Made by a program: the position numbers and the translations under genes
From: Petunia secreta
Lineage: Eukaryota > Streptophyta > Magnoliopsida > Solanales > Solanaceae
Length of the DNA: 64,000 nucleotides
Direction: 5' to 3'
Assembly: GCA_029990175.1 (NCBI GenBank)
Contig: JARKIP010000053.1
Span: 14,774,001 to 14,838,000, forward strand
Shown here: positions 12,264-22,361 of the stretch, in pieces
How positions within the stretch are numbered: position 1 is the first letter of the stretch
How the letters are laid out: every line of letters starts with the position of its first letter
Notes under the pieces: generated by a model
The model's input: the letters and a program-made list of their open reading frames with translations, nothing else
Databases searched by the model: none
Told to the model about the DNA's origin: nothing

Positions 12264-13883
12264 ATGGCCAATAGAACATTTGACATGGTTACTGAGATCC
12301 CTCAGTTACTCAAAGATTGGTGGGAAAACCTAAGCATAGATCAACAAGACCGAGTTAAAGTGGTGTTGGGGAACCTGATTTCACTAATGGAGCACACGAC
12401 AATGAGAGGGATAGTAGAAGGAGCATTACACTATTGGGATGCAGACTGAGAAGTTTTTCACTTTGGGAGTGTAGAGTTGACACCATTACTGGAAGAAATA
12501 GGCGGGTTAACTCAATTACCATTCGAAAATGAAGAAGTCTTAATGCCTAAGAACATTGCACCCGAGGAGTTCTTAGAAATGGTAGGGTTTAAGCCCGAGT
12601 TATGCACAGACTGTATAAGGCAGTTGGGAATTTCTCTAACTTCCCTCTACATCAAATTTGGGTATGGAGAAGCATTTCAAGAATCTGAAGACTATTTCAG
12701 CATTAACAAGGTAGATTGGCAAGAGCGGAGGATACTTGCTTTTGTCACCAGATTTTTAGGGATTGTCGTGTTTCCAGAACACAAAGGACGAGTTGATGTT
12801 TGCATGGTATCAATTTCCGATACCTTACTCAAGGACTTCAATAAAAAATACACTTTGGTACCAATGATTGTTGCAGAAATATACCGAGCTTTAGAAAGAT
12901 GCAAGAAAGGTGCTAGCTTTTTCGAAATTTGTAATTTACTCCTACAAATTTGGTTGATGGAACATTTGCAAAGGATGAACAACATAGACCAAGCCTTCCA
13001 CCCCATTCCAAGAGAAAACTACATCTTGACTCATACCACCCGCATGAACAACGCTCTCGAGAAATGGGACCAGCCAAAGTCTGCCAAAGGCTGGCACCAC
13101 AGGCTTTCTCAGTTGACATCTGAAAACATACAACATATGTTTGATTACTTTCCCGGCACAACAGTAATCACAAGATCCGAAAGAGCTTCTTTTCTTGTCT
13201 TAGTGGGCTTTAGAGGAGTTTACACGTACACTCTTTTAAGGGCACTTAGACAAGCAGGGAGAAAGCAAACTGTACACCAAATTGTAGACATCAAAAGTTT
13301 CAAAGCAGATATCTTCGGAAGAATGATACCGTTCAAAGACAAGATATTCGAACTTTGGAAAAAAAGGAAACAAATGGGACTCGAGACAGTTGGACGAGAC
13401 AGGTTTGATGCAGGCTATGATGAAGATTATCCAGACTGGCTAAGGAAAGACATAGCAAAGGCAGTTCAACTAAGAACAATAAGAAAAATGAAAAGAAATG
13501 CTGATGAATTAGAATCTGAGTGCAAGAGGCTACACAAACAACTGGCAAAGGCACGAGAGAAAATAGCGAAAAAGCAAAGTTCGGTCGAAGCAAAGAACAA
13601 AGAAAAATACAAATGGCGCAATAAGGCAGAACTCCTGACAAAACGCATAGAGTCTATCTGTGTATAGGCTAGCGAAGGAATGGACTCTATGGCTGACAAA
13701 GGAATTGAGGAGAAAGAAAGGAAGGCCTGGGAAATGTTGAAAAACTTCACGTTCGACATATCCCGGCTCTTAACTGACGCATACAATATCATCTTCCAAG
13801 GAGATTCATCAGGGGCAAGTTCGTCAAACGAAGATTCGTCCGAAGAGGAAGAAAATGAATCTTCTGAGGATGGATCAACATGA
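12264..13883 (+). pseudogene. ORF1 protein gene of an Ogre-type element, broken by two stop codons
   Basis: One frame runs from ATG 12264 (MANRTFDMVTEIP) to a stop at 13881-13883, interrupted only by TGA at 12447-12449 and TAG at 13665-13667. The product resembles the ORF1 protein that Ogre elements carry upstream of gag, related to plant proteins of the mobile-domain type. Recognisable pieces are FGSVELTPLLEEIGGL just after the first stop, a helical core to about 13330, and a strongly charged coiled-coil segment (about 13470-13660). The tail after the second stop is acidic and Ser/Glu-rich. The role of ORF1 in transposition is unknown. With no gag or pol in this element, it is the only coding sequence kept. 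The family call is fairly secure; a biochemical function cannot be given. Confidence 0.7.
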
Positions 13884-16393
13884 AGAATGCTTGCTCAGGC
13901 CATGATCTGATTTCCTAGCGATGTTTAGTCTTTTCCTTCTCTTACGATGTCTCAAATATCAACCATTGTAATAAAGACCAATATTCGATAAATGCAATAT
14001 TCTCTTTTAGACTCTCATTTTGTAGCAAATGAAATGATATATGTGGCACAAACGCTTTCCAAATCATCATGCATAAAGGAGTCATTTTCATTATGGAATG
14101 CATTTTTATTGGTATGTGTGCATTACGTGAATTTGCTTGATTGCTCTAGGTCTCTTTCTACCTAAGCCAATCCCTTCCCAAATTCAATCTCCTACCAAGG
14201 CACCTTATCTCCCTACTCTATGTCCAAATCCTGATATCATAAATCTTTTGCATGCCTTGATAATTCCCTATCCCTTACGAACTCAAAAACCTATTATCTA
14301 AAAGGTTGGCTTAAGTTGCATACCAAGGCAGAAGATTTGGTTAAGCAAAGTGCACTTATCAGGGATTTTTCAAAACAAGAAGAGTTTGTAATAGCAGGCA
14401 CTATACACATAAAGCAGAAAATTGACAGGACAAGAGATTTATTGGTCAAACTCAAAGGCACACATGACTTACCGAAATACATAATTTTGACACAATGTCT
14501 GAGGATCATTTTGTCGGCCCAGTCCATATTGTAATACATTTAAGGCAATCCAAAATATTTCCAAACTTGCACCTATTCATGGCTAAAAAGACATTCAAAG
14601 GGTTATCACAAGGCAATAAGAAAGTGAGAAATGATCGGAACCCGCTTGATGATACAAAGGTTTATGCATAACAACCAAAATTAGCCGGCTGATTCAATTT
14701 GGAAAAGAATGCAAAGGCGCAGTGACAAAAATTCCATTATATGACGGAGCTAGAAACTCTTGCTGACTATTGAAAGCATATCCCTACCAACTAGCAACTG
14801 TGGGACGAGACGAGGAACTCAAGATGAAGCTATTTGAGACACTTACAAGACCATGAATTAATTTAATACAAAAAACAGGGGCAAACAGATTTCTTGGAGT
14901 GATTTTGGTCAAAAGCTTTATTTGAATAAATTTTCATGACAACAACTACATTAAGCAAGGAATACAATATGGTCAACCTCTAAAACGGTCTTGACGGAAG
15001 CAACGATCTAAGAATATACATGATACACCGGGATCGGTCTCTTGGCAACAAAATCTACCTGACAAGGAAAGTTGAGGCAAAGATTGGATTGCAGCAGTTG
15101 GTTGGCAAATATGAAAATCATTGAATATCTCTTTCAAAAATGCATAGACATTGCAACGGGCCCAAATTTGCAAGGAAGGATGACAAATGGACTTAAGACC
15201 TTGGTGTTCAACAAAAGCCGACCTCCCTTTCTGTCACACAACACAACCTATTGCAACAACTTTATCGACATTCAACTCCTCATCTCATGTTTAAACAAGC
15301 ATAAGTCATTTAACCAAAATCCTTGTCTTGACTGCTACATAAAGTACTCAAGCAATCTTTTGGAATCTCTATACAATTTGTCATAATCTCCAAATTCAAG
15401 TGCTAATATATCATCCGCGGTCTAGGCATTCTCTTATGCTTTATGTGTTATTTTTGCTTCAAATCTTTGCTGAAGTGCTAACACAGTTTTGTGCATGTTG
15501 TCACCTTATTATGGTTGCTTTGCATTTGAACACGGAAATCGGTCAAAAATCTGCATTCAGGAAAAAGCCGAAATAGAAAGCCGAGATGAAAACATTTTCT
15601 CTTGAAACAAAGTCTTTTAAACCACTAGCATGTGACACCGAGAGCATTCGGACGATCCATATTCCACTGCCGTACAACTTCTTATGTGGACAACCAAAAT
15701 CAGCCTACATTTTACCCACACAAAAATCGCAAGAAAGAAATCGAATCACTGTACAAGCGAAACTGGAAAAACTCACAACCTCACACCGTACCCAGCTTAC
15801 ACAATAAAAAACCTCCCTCTGTCAAGACTTTCAACAACAAACTTATCAAGCTCAACACAATCAAGGACATACGAAAAGACAAAACCTCACCCCTTTACTT
15901 TTTTAGCTCGATCGAACTACTCCTTAGATACCCATTCCGAAATTCGACCCAACAAAGATCTACACTCATTACTCAAACATTCAATACCATAACATCAGAA
16001 AATACCCAACACCAAAACACAAAAAAATCAAAGTCTGATTGACCCAATGGTACAACAAGAACCGACAAATGAAAGCCGCAACTCCTAAACCACAAATACA
16101 TTTTTTATACACACCAATCCATAAAAGTTAGCTCCATGATTTTTTTTTGAAAAGAAAAGCACGAAACATGAAGACACCCTATCACAATCCAAGACAAATA
16201 CAATTTTGGACAGCCTCCAAATCCAAAAAATCCAACCTCAGTTTGAGAATGCAAGTATCCACATAATCAGAGTCATATCATCACACTAAAGGACAAATGC
16301 ATATTCAAGCCAATACTTTGGTGTTCAATTTGAGAATAGATCCTTTAGCATGAACGCAAGATTCGCAGGCAATCATAGTGGACATGATAGCAT
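13884..16393 (+). other. non-coding interior, no gag or pol found
   Basis: In autonomous Ogre elements gag and pol follow ORF1. Here about 2.5 kb has no frame with Gag, protease, reverse transcriptase or integrase motifs. Short open frames at 15586-16042 are rich in Lys/Asn/Thr/Ser without family features and look like chance frames in A/C-rich sequence. Confidence 0.55.
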
Positions 16394-16686
16394 TTTAGCC
16401 ACGTCAGGCTTAGAATATGACGACTAGCCACGTCAGGCTTAAAATATGACGACTAGCCACGTAAGGCTTAGAATATGATGACTAGCCACGCCAGGCTTAA
16501 AATATGACGACTAACCACATCAGGCTTAGAATATGATGATTAACTACGTCAGGCTTAAAATATGAAGACCGGCCTCGTCAGGCTTAGAATATGACGACCA
16601 GCCACGTCAGGCTTATAATCTGACGACCAGCCTCGTCAGGCTTAGAATATGACGACTAGCCCCGTCAAGCTTAGAATATGACAATT
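16394..16686 (+). repeat. tandem repeat, about 10-11 copies of a 29-bp unit
   Basis: Consensus AGCCACGTCAGGCTTAGAAT plus ATGACGACT. Copies vary at a few positions (CCTCGTC, CCACATC, AAAATATG). It lies in the 3' non-coding interior of the second element. Confidence 0.85.
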
Positions 16687-16876
16687 AGGCCCGTCCGCCT
16701 TAGAATTGGACATACTCATTTATTCTGTTTTGAAGGCACTACTATAATAGGCCGTCCCCCTTAGAATTGGACATGCTCATTTATTCTGTTTTGCAGGCAC
16801 TATTATAACAGGCTCGTCCGCCTTAAATTGGACATACACATATTTTATGTTTGTTATGCAGGCACTACTATAATAT
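16687..16876 (+). repeat. three copies of a roughly 62-bp repeat
   Basis: Each copy has CGTCC.CCTTA(G)AATTGGACAT, then a T-rich stretch, then GCAGGCACTA.TATAA. Directly follows the 29-bp array. Confidence 0.75.
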
Positions 16877-17228
16877 GATGATCTATCAAAGGCAATAAAC
16901 TGGGGCAGAATTTTTGAGGATCTCCATAAAAAATTCCAAAAAGACGCAAGCTGACACTGGGACAGAAATTTTTGAGATCCTTTCAAAATTTCAAGAGAGA
17001 AGAAGTACAAAAATGGGGAATTTTGCAAAGAAAGCTTGACCAAGGCCCAACATTCATGAAAGAAGGCACTATAGGAGAAAGATGCGGGGTAGATGAGGAA
17101 TGCACAAATCAAACCTCCCCCCGCAATTCAGAATTTTTTTTTGAGTGAAGGCATTATAAAAGAAGAAACACGACGACTTTCTTAGCAGCATTGCAGATAT
17201 GATAATGACATTTTATTTTTAGCACTTC

Positions 17229-17744
17229 ACCTTACTTTTTGTTCGCAGGGTACACAGCCTGACGTAACATGCACTTTACTTTTGTTCGCAGGGTACACTT
17301 CCCGACGCGAGAGGCACTTTATTTTTGTTCGCAAAGTACACAGCCTGGCGCGATAGGCACTTTACTTTTGTTCACAGGGTACACAGTCCGACGCGACATG
17401 CACTTTACTTTTGTTCGCATGGTACACAACCCAACGCGACATGCACTTTACTTTTGTTCACAGGGTACACACCCTGACGCGACAGACACTTTACTTTTGT
17501 TCGCAAAGTATACAGCCCGACGCGACAAGCACTTTACTTTTGTTCGTAGGGTACACAACCCGACGCAACAGACACTTTACTTTTCTTCGCAGGGTACATA
17601 GCCCGACGCGACATGCACTTTAATTTTTGTTCGCCGGGTACACAGCCCGACGCGACAGACACTTTAATTTTATTCGCAGGGCAGACAGCCCGACGCGACA
17701 GGCACTTTACTTTTTGTTCGCAGGGTACACAGCCTGACGCGACA
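17229..17744 (+). repeat. minisatellite, about 12 copies of a 43-bp unit
   Basis: Consensus GCACTTTACTTTTGTTCGCA followed by GGGTACACAGCCCGACGCGACAT. Units are 42-45 bases and mostly differ by one to four substitutions. The unit is CpG-rich at one end (CCCGACGCGAC). All open frames crossing it are repeat artefacts. Confidence 0.9.
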
Positions 17745-18851
17745 GATAAACATCTCCCGACGAGAGCACTTCGCTTTACTCGTTGTACGTATGCAGCCAG
17801 ACGCGATAAACAAATATCCCCGGATGAGAGGCTTATATTTCCTAGCACTGAAACCACCTGAAAACAGACTACACAACTACATGACAGACAACTACTCAGC
17901 TCAACAAGTCTACTTTATCTTTATCTTTATCTTTATCTCTATTTGCATTTATCTTGGTTTTGCTGCAGGTCACTCCCCGATCTCTCGACAAACCCCTGCA
18001 CCATTTCCCATACTCGAACACTTGCTCCCGAAAGATCACTACCCCACACGAAATTGTGCAACCACAAAATCTCAAATACATATTATGCACCATTCTGGAA
18101 GACCACTCAAGAAGCTTAATCCTACAGACAGTGCTTTTACTACACCCGCGAGCTACCTATTTTGCCGACTTCCAAAGCGCTCAAAGCTAAATTTCCCTAC
18201 TCACACAAGTTATCTACCTAATCTTTCATCCCTGATTGGATGCCAGTCTGTGTTCCTTCCTATTCAAGCCTATTTGTGTCAATCATGTGTATTTCCGTGC
18301 TTAATCGTGCCCATCTATTTGAATCATGCGCATATATCGTGCTTCGCTTCTCAATATTCTCCAGTTTGGTCAAGACAATATTGAAGGAAAGATGACTCAT
18401 TTATCGAGTTGTAGTGGAAACTATGTCCATGTACACTCCTCTCTATGGGTGTGTCGTATACCACATCTTCATAACTAGGATGATTACAAGTCTCTTTTCC
18501 CATATTCGATCTATCGAGGTTACCTCATCTTCGACGATGCCTATCAATCAATCATGTACCTTGGCAAATTTCAAAGTACTTTTCAATGTAAACTTTGTAT
18601 ACTCTGAAAAGTCTACTCATGACATCTAAAATCATGCGTCATAAACATCTCACACGGGCAACATGCCATTCTAGAACTACACACGGCCTGATTCTCGTGA
18701 AACTCGAGATATGTAGGCAACTCAAAGACTGGGGTTCGGCCGAAAATACCCCAAAACTCTCATTTTTCTTTTCACTTTGTCTGTCCGTCGCAAAAAAATT
18801 GGCTACTCCATCAACTATCTTTGCCCGAAGATTCTTTCATCATCTCCGCGC
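17745..18851 (+). other. 3' non-coding interior of the second Ogre/Tat-like element
   Basis: No gene seen. Contains a short CTTTAT repeat (about 17918-17939) and the conserved pre-LTR word GAGATATGTAGGCAA (18706-18720). The stretch is matched, in reverse, by 62606-63560, which shows that the element at the right end of the window is of the same family. Confidence 0.6.
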
Positions 18852-18864
18852 AAAGAGGGGCAGC
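18852..18864 (+). other. polypurine tract of the second Ogre/Tat-like element
   Basis: AAAGAGGGGCAGC immediately precedes the LTR start TGTTGACACCC. Confidence 0.8.
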
Positions 18865-19569
18865 TGTTGACACCCAATTTTGTCCCTCCTTTTTCATAAT
18901 TGGCTATAATTTAACTTAAAAGGTGCAATTTAACTGTTTGAGCAAATTTGCATTAGAAGACATGCATTTACGTGTGTTATCCCCTATTTATACATTATGT
19001 ACCTAATTTTGGTTATATTAGTCAATTTTGCATCACTTAGGCCATTTATCAAAACTATGGATGTTTATCCAATTTAGAGCATTTATAACACTTAATAAGT
19101 ATTTGTGACTATTTGTACGTATTTAACTTAAGTTGACTATAATTATTTTTTATGTGTGCATTTCATCTTTCTTCTATACATTTAATATATATATTTATAT
19201 CATGCACCTTTTAGTTAATTATCAGTCCAATTAAAAAATTTCAGGCCGATTTTCATTCATAATTTATCACATTATTTTGAAATTCAAATTATCTCTCGTT
19301 AACACTAGACGAAAGTATGTCCAAATACATTTTATGTCTTAGTTCTACTAAAGTGTATAGACAAAATATACACTCGCTATTTTGACTAAATGCTTTCAAT
19401 ATTTGACTTGCCAAAAAATTGCTATTAATTTTCCCACATTTACATACAAAATTCAGCCCCAAAATCAATCTCATATCTGCTCCAATCCCTTATATCTTTC
19501 CCATATCCCCCCATTCTCTGCTAATCACTCCTAAATCCCCCAATTTCCTCAGCATCTCTCCATCTATTC
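18865..19569 (+). mobile_element. 3' LTR of the second Ogre/Tat-like element, left part
   Basis: Starts TGTTGACACCCAATTTTGTC and is collinear with 9029 onward from position 18973. It is cut at 19569 by the copia insertion and resumes at 29328. Its last five bases, TATTC, are the copia target site. Confidence 0.85.
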
Positions 19570-20374
19570 TGTTAGCTTGGATAAGCTTGGAGTTTTGACT
19601 GATGACTGAGGAACGGATTCAAAGGACCTGTTCCTTTGAATCACTGAAGCAGAATAGATAATTCATGCAAAATCATTTAATTGAGATATTATTATTTATC
19701 CTAATACTGACGTGTATCTTGGTAATTATGCAGGCCTAATCAGATACGAAAAGATTGCATAACTAAGGGATAAAGGATTCGGATTCTAGAAGGTAGAATC
19801 CAATTAGGATTCAAAGTCAAGGGAGCTTTGGAATTCTAATTCATTGAGACTTCTTGGCTGCTGGAAGCTATAAAGCATGAAGACTATCAGCCATAGAGAT
19901 ATACACAAATACAGAGAGCATCGAGCAAAAGCTGAGAAGAATTATTAGCTTATTTGTGTAATCAGTTAGCTACAGTAGAACTAAGTGAGAACCTGTTCCT
20001 TAGATTGAATCTTGTAAAAGTTAGAGTCTTAGTTCAATTGTAGTAAGCAAAAATCGAGTAGTAAACTTTCTGGTTCAAGTCGTGGGCTTGACACAACTTC
20101 ACTGATCGTGAGAAAGATCACTAAAGGATTAGAGTTAGTCCTAGGTTAGTAAGAGTGAGTCTTGTAACCAAGTGGGTCTTTTTACATAGTGAAGTTGAAA
20201 TCCTACTTGAGAAGTAGGTCGTGGTTTTTTGATCCCGTGTCTAGGGGTTTTTCCACGCTAATATCTGGTGTTCAATTACTTACAGTTTTAATTCCGCACA
20301 TCGTAGAGTAAAGGAACACATTTTAAGGAATTGGTCCTTAAAATATTAAAGTGGTGTAATCGTGGGAAATAACA
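19570..20374 (+). repeat. 5' LTR of the Sirevirus
   Basis: Begins TGTTAGCTTGG and ends GGGAAATAACA. Two hairpin-forming palindromes stand out: arms of 11 bases at 19616-19626/19632-19642 around GGACCTGTTCC, and arms of 10 bases at 20320-20329/20335-20344 around AGGAATTGGTCCT. A TATA-like CTATAAAG is at 19868-19875. Confidence 0.93.
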
Positions 20375-20376
20375 AT

Positions 20377-20388
20377 TGGTATCAGAGC
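20377..20388 (+). other. primer binding site (initiator tRNA-Met type)
   Basis: TGGTATCAGAGC, two bases after the LTR end, is the standard sequence complementary to the 3' end of plant initiator tRNA-Met used by most copia elements. Confidence 0.95.
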
Positions 20389-20423
20389 AGGTTATCCTTG
20401 AAAAGGCTAACACCTAGGATTAG

Positions 20424-21986
20424 ATGAGTACATCACGAGAGAACAGTGAGGGCCAGTCAATGGTTAGAGCACCTTACTTCAATGGGAAATACTATTCATG
20501 GTGGAAAGAGAGGATGCGTGATCACCTTCAAGCAGAAGATTACGAATTGTGGGACATAGTAATTGAAGGTCCCATGATCCCAATGAAGAAGGATGCTGAT
20601 GGAAAGGATGTTCCCAAAACCAGGAAGGAATGCAATGTTGAAGACATAAAGCAATGGGAAAAGAATGCTAAGGCAAGGAAGTGGCTGGTTGGTGGACTTA
20701 GTCCTGACGAATGCACAAGGATCAGAGGGTATGCCACTGCAAAGGAGATTTGGGATGCTCTACAAGTTGCACACGAAGGAACAAGTCAGGTAAAAAGGTC
20801 CAGAGGTACACTTCTTTATGCTGAATATGAAAGCTTTAAAATGAAAGAAGAAGAATCAATCTCTGAAATGTATACTAGATTCAATGCCATTGCCTCTGAA
20901 CTTATCTCTTTGGGAAGGGTTTTAACTGTGGAAGATAGGGTAGAAAAGATTTTGACTAGGGTTCTTCCAGACTCTTGGGAGATCAAAGCTTGTGCTATCA
21001 TTGAAAGTAAAGATTTAACCACGTTATCCTTAGATGAGCTTATAGGCAATCTAAAGACTTATGAACTGAGGAAAAAGGTTAAAAACATAGGAGCACTAGT
21101 TAAAACTGAACCTAACCTAGCCTTGACTGCTGGTGATAAAATCATTGATGATAAGGAACTGGTCCTTATCGCTAAAAGTGTGCAGAAATATTTGAATAAG
21201 AAAAGGGAAATTAGTGGACATGGTAGGTCTACTAACATGAAACAGGCTGGAGAATGCCACAAATGTGGAAGCTCGGAGCACTACATCAGCAAATGTCCAA
21301 TTATGGAAGGAGAATGGAGGAAGAAATTCATTGATGAAAGGAAGAAGGCTAGGGAACAGGTCCATAAGAGAAGTGGAAATCCCAAAGCGCTGGTTGCAGG
21401 ATGGCAAGACAGTGAAGACGAAATAACTGATGATGATCTGGATGAGGATCTTGCTCTAATGGCACTTGGAGATTCAGAAAATGAAGAGGATCCTGAGGTA
21501 TTTGTTTCTAAACTTAAAGAAGATGTCAAAAGCATGTCTAGAGAAAAGTTGGTTAAATTATTCCATATTGTGCTAAATGAATTTAAAACTTTAAGGGATG
21601 ATAATCACCAACTGCATGATAAAGTTGACTGTTTAGAAACGGAATGCAAAGAGGAAATAATTAAAAATGATTTTCTGGAAAGGAAGATTAGCATGCTTGA
21701 GGAACAGGTCCTCATACTTGAAACTACTGCTCAGGAATTAGAAAATATTAAAACAGTTGTAAAAGGTAAAGGTATTGCTAATTCTCATCAGATCATTGCT
21801 GAAGAGAAACTGAAAGACACAGTTGATGAGCTGTGTAAGAAAGATGAAAAGATAAGATCTTTAGAAGAAGACTTGGTTAAAACAAAAATGGAATTAAGAA
21901 AAACTGTAGAATGGAACAAGTCTTCTGAAGCACTAGAATGGTTACAGGAAATCATAGTAGTAACAGGAAAGGTATTGGATTCATGA
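20424..21986 (+). CDS. Gag of the Sirevirus (frame broken near the C terminus)
   Basis: ATG 20424 lies 36 bases after the primer binding site and opens 520 codons. Residues about 1-230 form the copia Gag core (PYFNGKYYSWWKERMRDHL, MYTRFNAIASEL, LIGNLKTYEL). A zinc knuckle CHKCGSSEHYISKC lies at about residues 277-290 and would bind element RNA. The C-terminal half is acidic and then coiled-coil, as in Sirevirus Gag, which is longer than other copia Gags. Near 21940-21986 the expected continuation switches to another frame (21938-22288), so the last codons of this frame are probably spurious. The product would assemble cytoplasmic virus-like particles. Confidence 0.85.
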   Translation: MSTSRENSEGQSMVRAPYFNGKYYSWWKERMRDHLQAEDYELWDIVIEGPMIPMKKDADGKDVPKTRKECNVEDIKQWEKNAKARKWLVGGLSPDECTRIRGYATAKEIWDALQVAHEGTSQVKRSRGTLLYAEYESFKMKEEESISEMYTRFNAIASELISLGRVLTVEDRVEKILTRVLPDSWEIKACAIIESKDLTTLSLDELIGNLKTYELRKKVKNIGALVKTEPNLALTAGDKIIDDKELVLIAKSVQKYLNKKREISGHGRSTNMKQAGECHKCGSSEHYISKCPIMEGEWRKKFIDERKKAREQVHKRSGNPKALVAGWQDSEDEITDDDLDEDLALMALGDSENEEDPEVFVSKLKEDVKSMSREKLVKLFHIVLNEFKTLRDDNHQLHDKVDCLETECKEEIIKNDFLERKISMLEEQVLILETTAQELENIKTVVKGKGIANSHQIIAEEKLKDTVDELCKKDEKIRSLEEDLVKTKMELRKTVEWNKSSEALEWLQEIIVVTGKVLDS

Positions 21987-22288
21987 AAGCACAGAGTTCA
22001 TCCAAATGGAATCCAAAGAGTAAGTACTTATCATTTCTTGAAAACTGGCTATGCACTCACTGTGGGAACACTGGTCACCGGAAAGAAAATTGTCAATCTT
22101 TAAGAATGGCTGCCCAGAGGAACAGGTCCTATAAACCTGTTCAAAATCCTGTGAAACAGAAGAATAGGTCCTACAGACCTGTTCAACATTCTGTAAAAAG
22201 GGAAAATGTTCACACAAAGAAACCATTACCATTCTGGGCTAGGAGAGATCTGATTCATCCTTTTTTAAAAGGAAAGGAACCCAACTAG
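21938..22288 (+). pseudogene. Gag-Pol linker with a second zinc knuckle, out of frame
   Basis: This frame picks up where Gag loses similarity and encodes CTHCGNTGHRKENC, a second CCHC knuckle, followed by a basic Arg/Ser/Lys/Tyr-rich linker with two similar NRSYKPVQ/NRSYRPVQ blocks. It ends at a stop at 22286-22288, about 70 bases before the protease frame. Frame changes on both sides mean the Gag-Pol polyprotein cannot be made in one piece without frameshifting. Two GGAACAGGTCC-type words sit in the NRSYKP repeats. Confidence 0.7.
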
Positions 22289-22361
22289 TTTGGGTTCTTA
22301 AAACTAACCCCCTAGTTTTCTTTTGCAGGCTAGAGTGAAGGAGACAAACCACAAATAGTAC

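Noticed and set aside
15586..16042. Overlapping ORFs of 73-136 codons in three frames
   Set aside because: The same stretch is open in all three frames because it is rich in A and C and poor in stop triplets; no motif is seen.
16394..17744. Regular repeats that could recall a CRISPR array
   Set aside because: Units are joined directly with no unique spacers, copies are diverged, and the setting is a plant retrotransposon.
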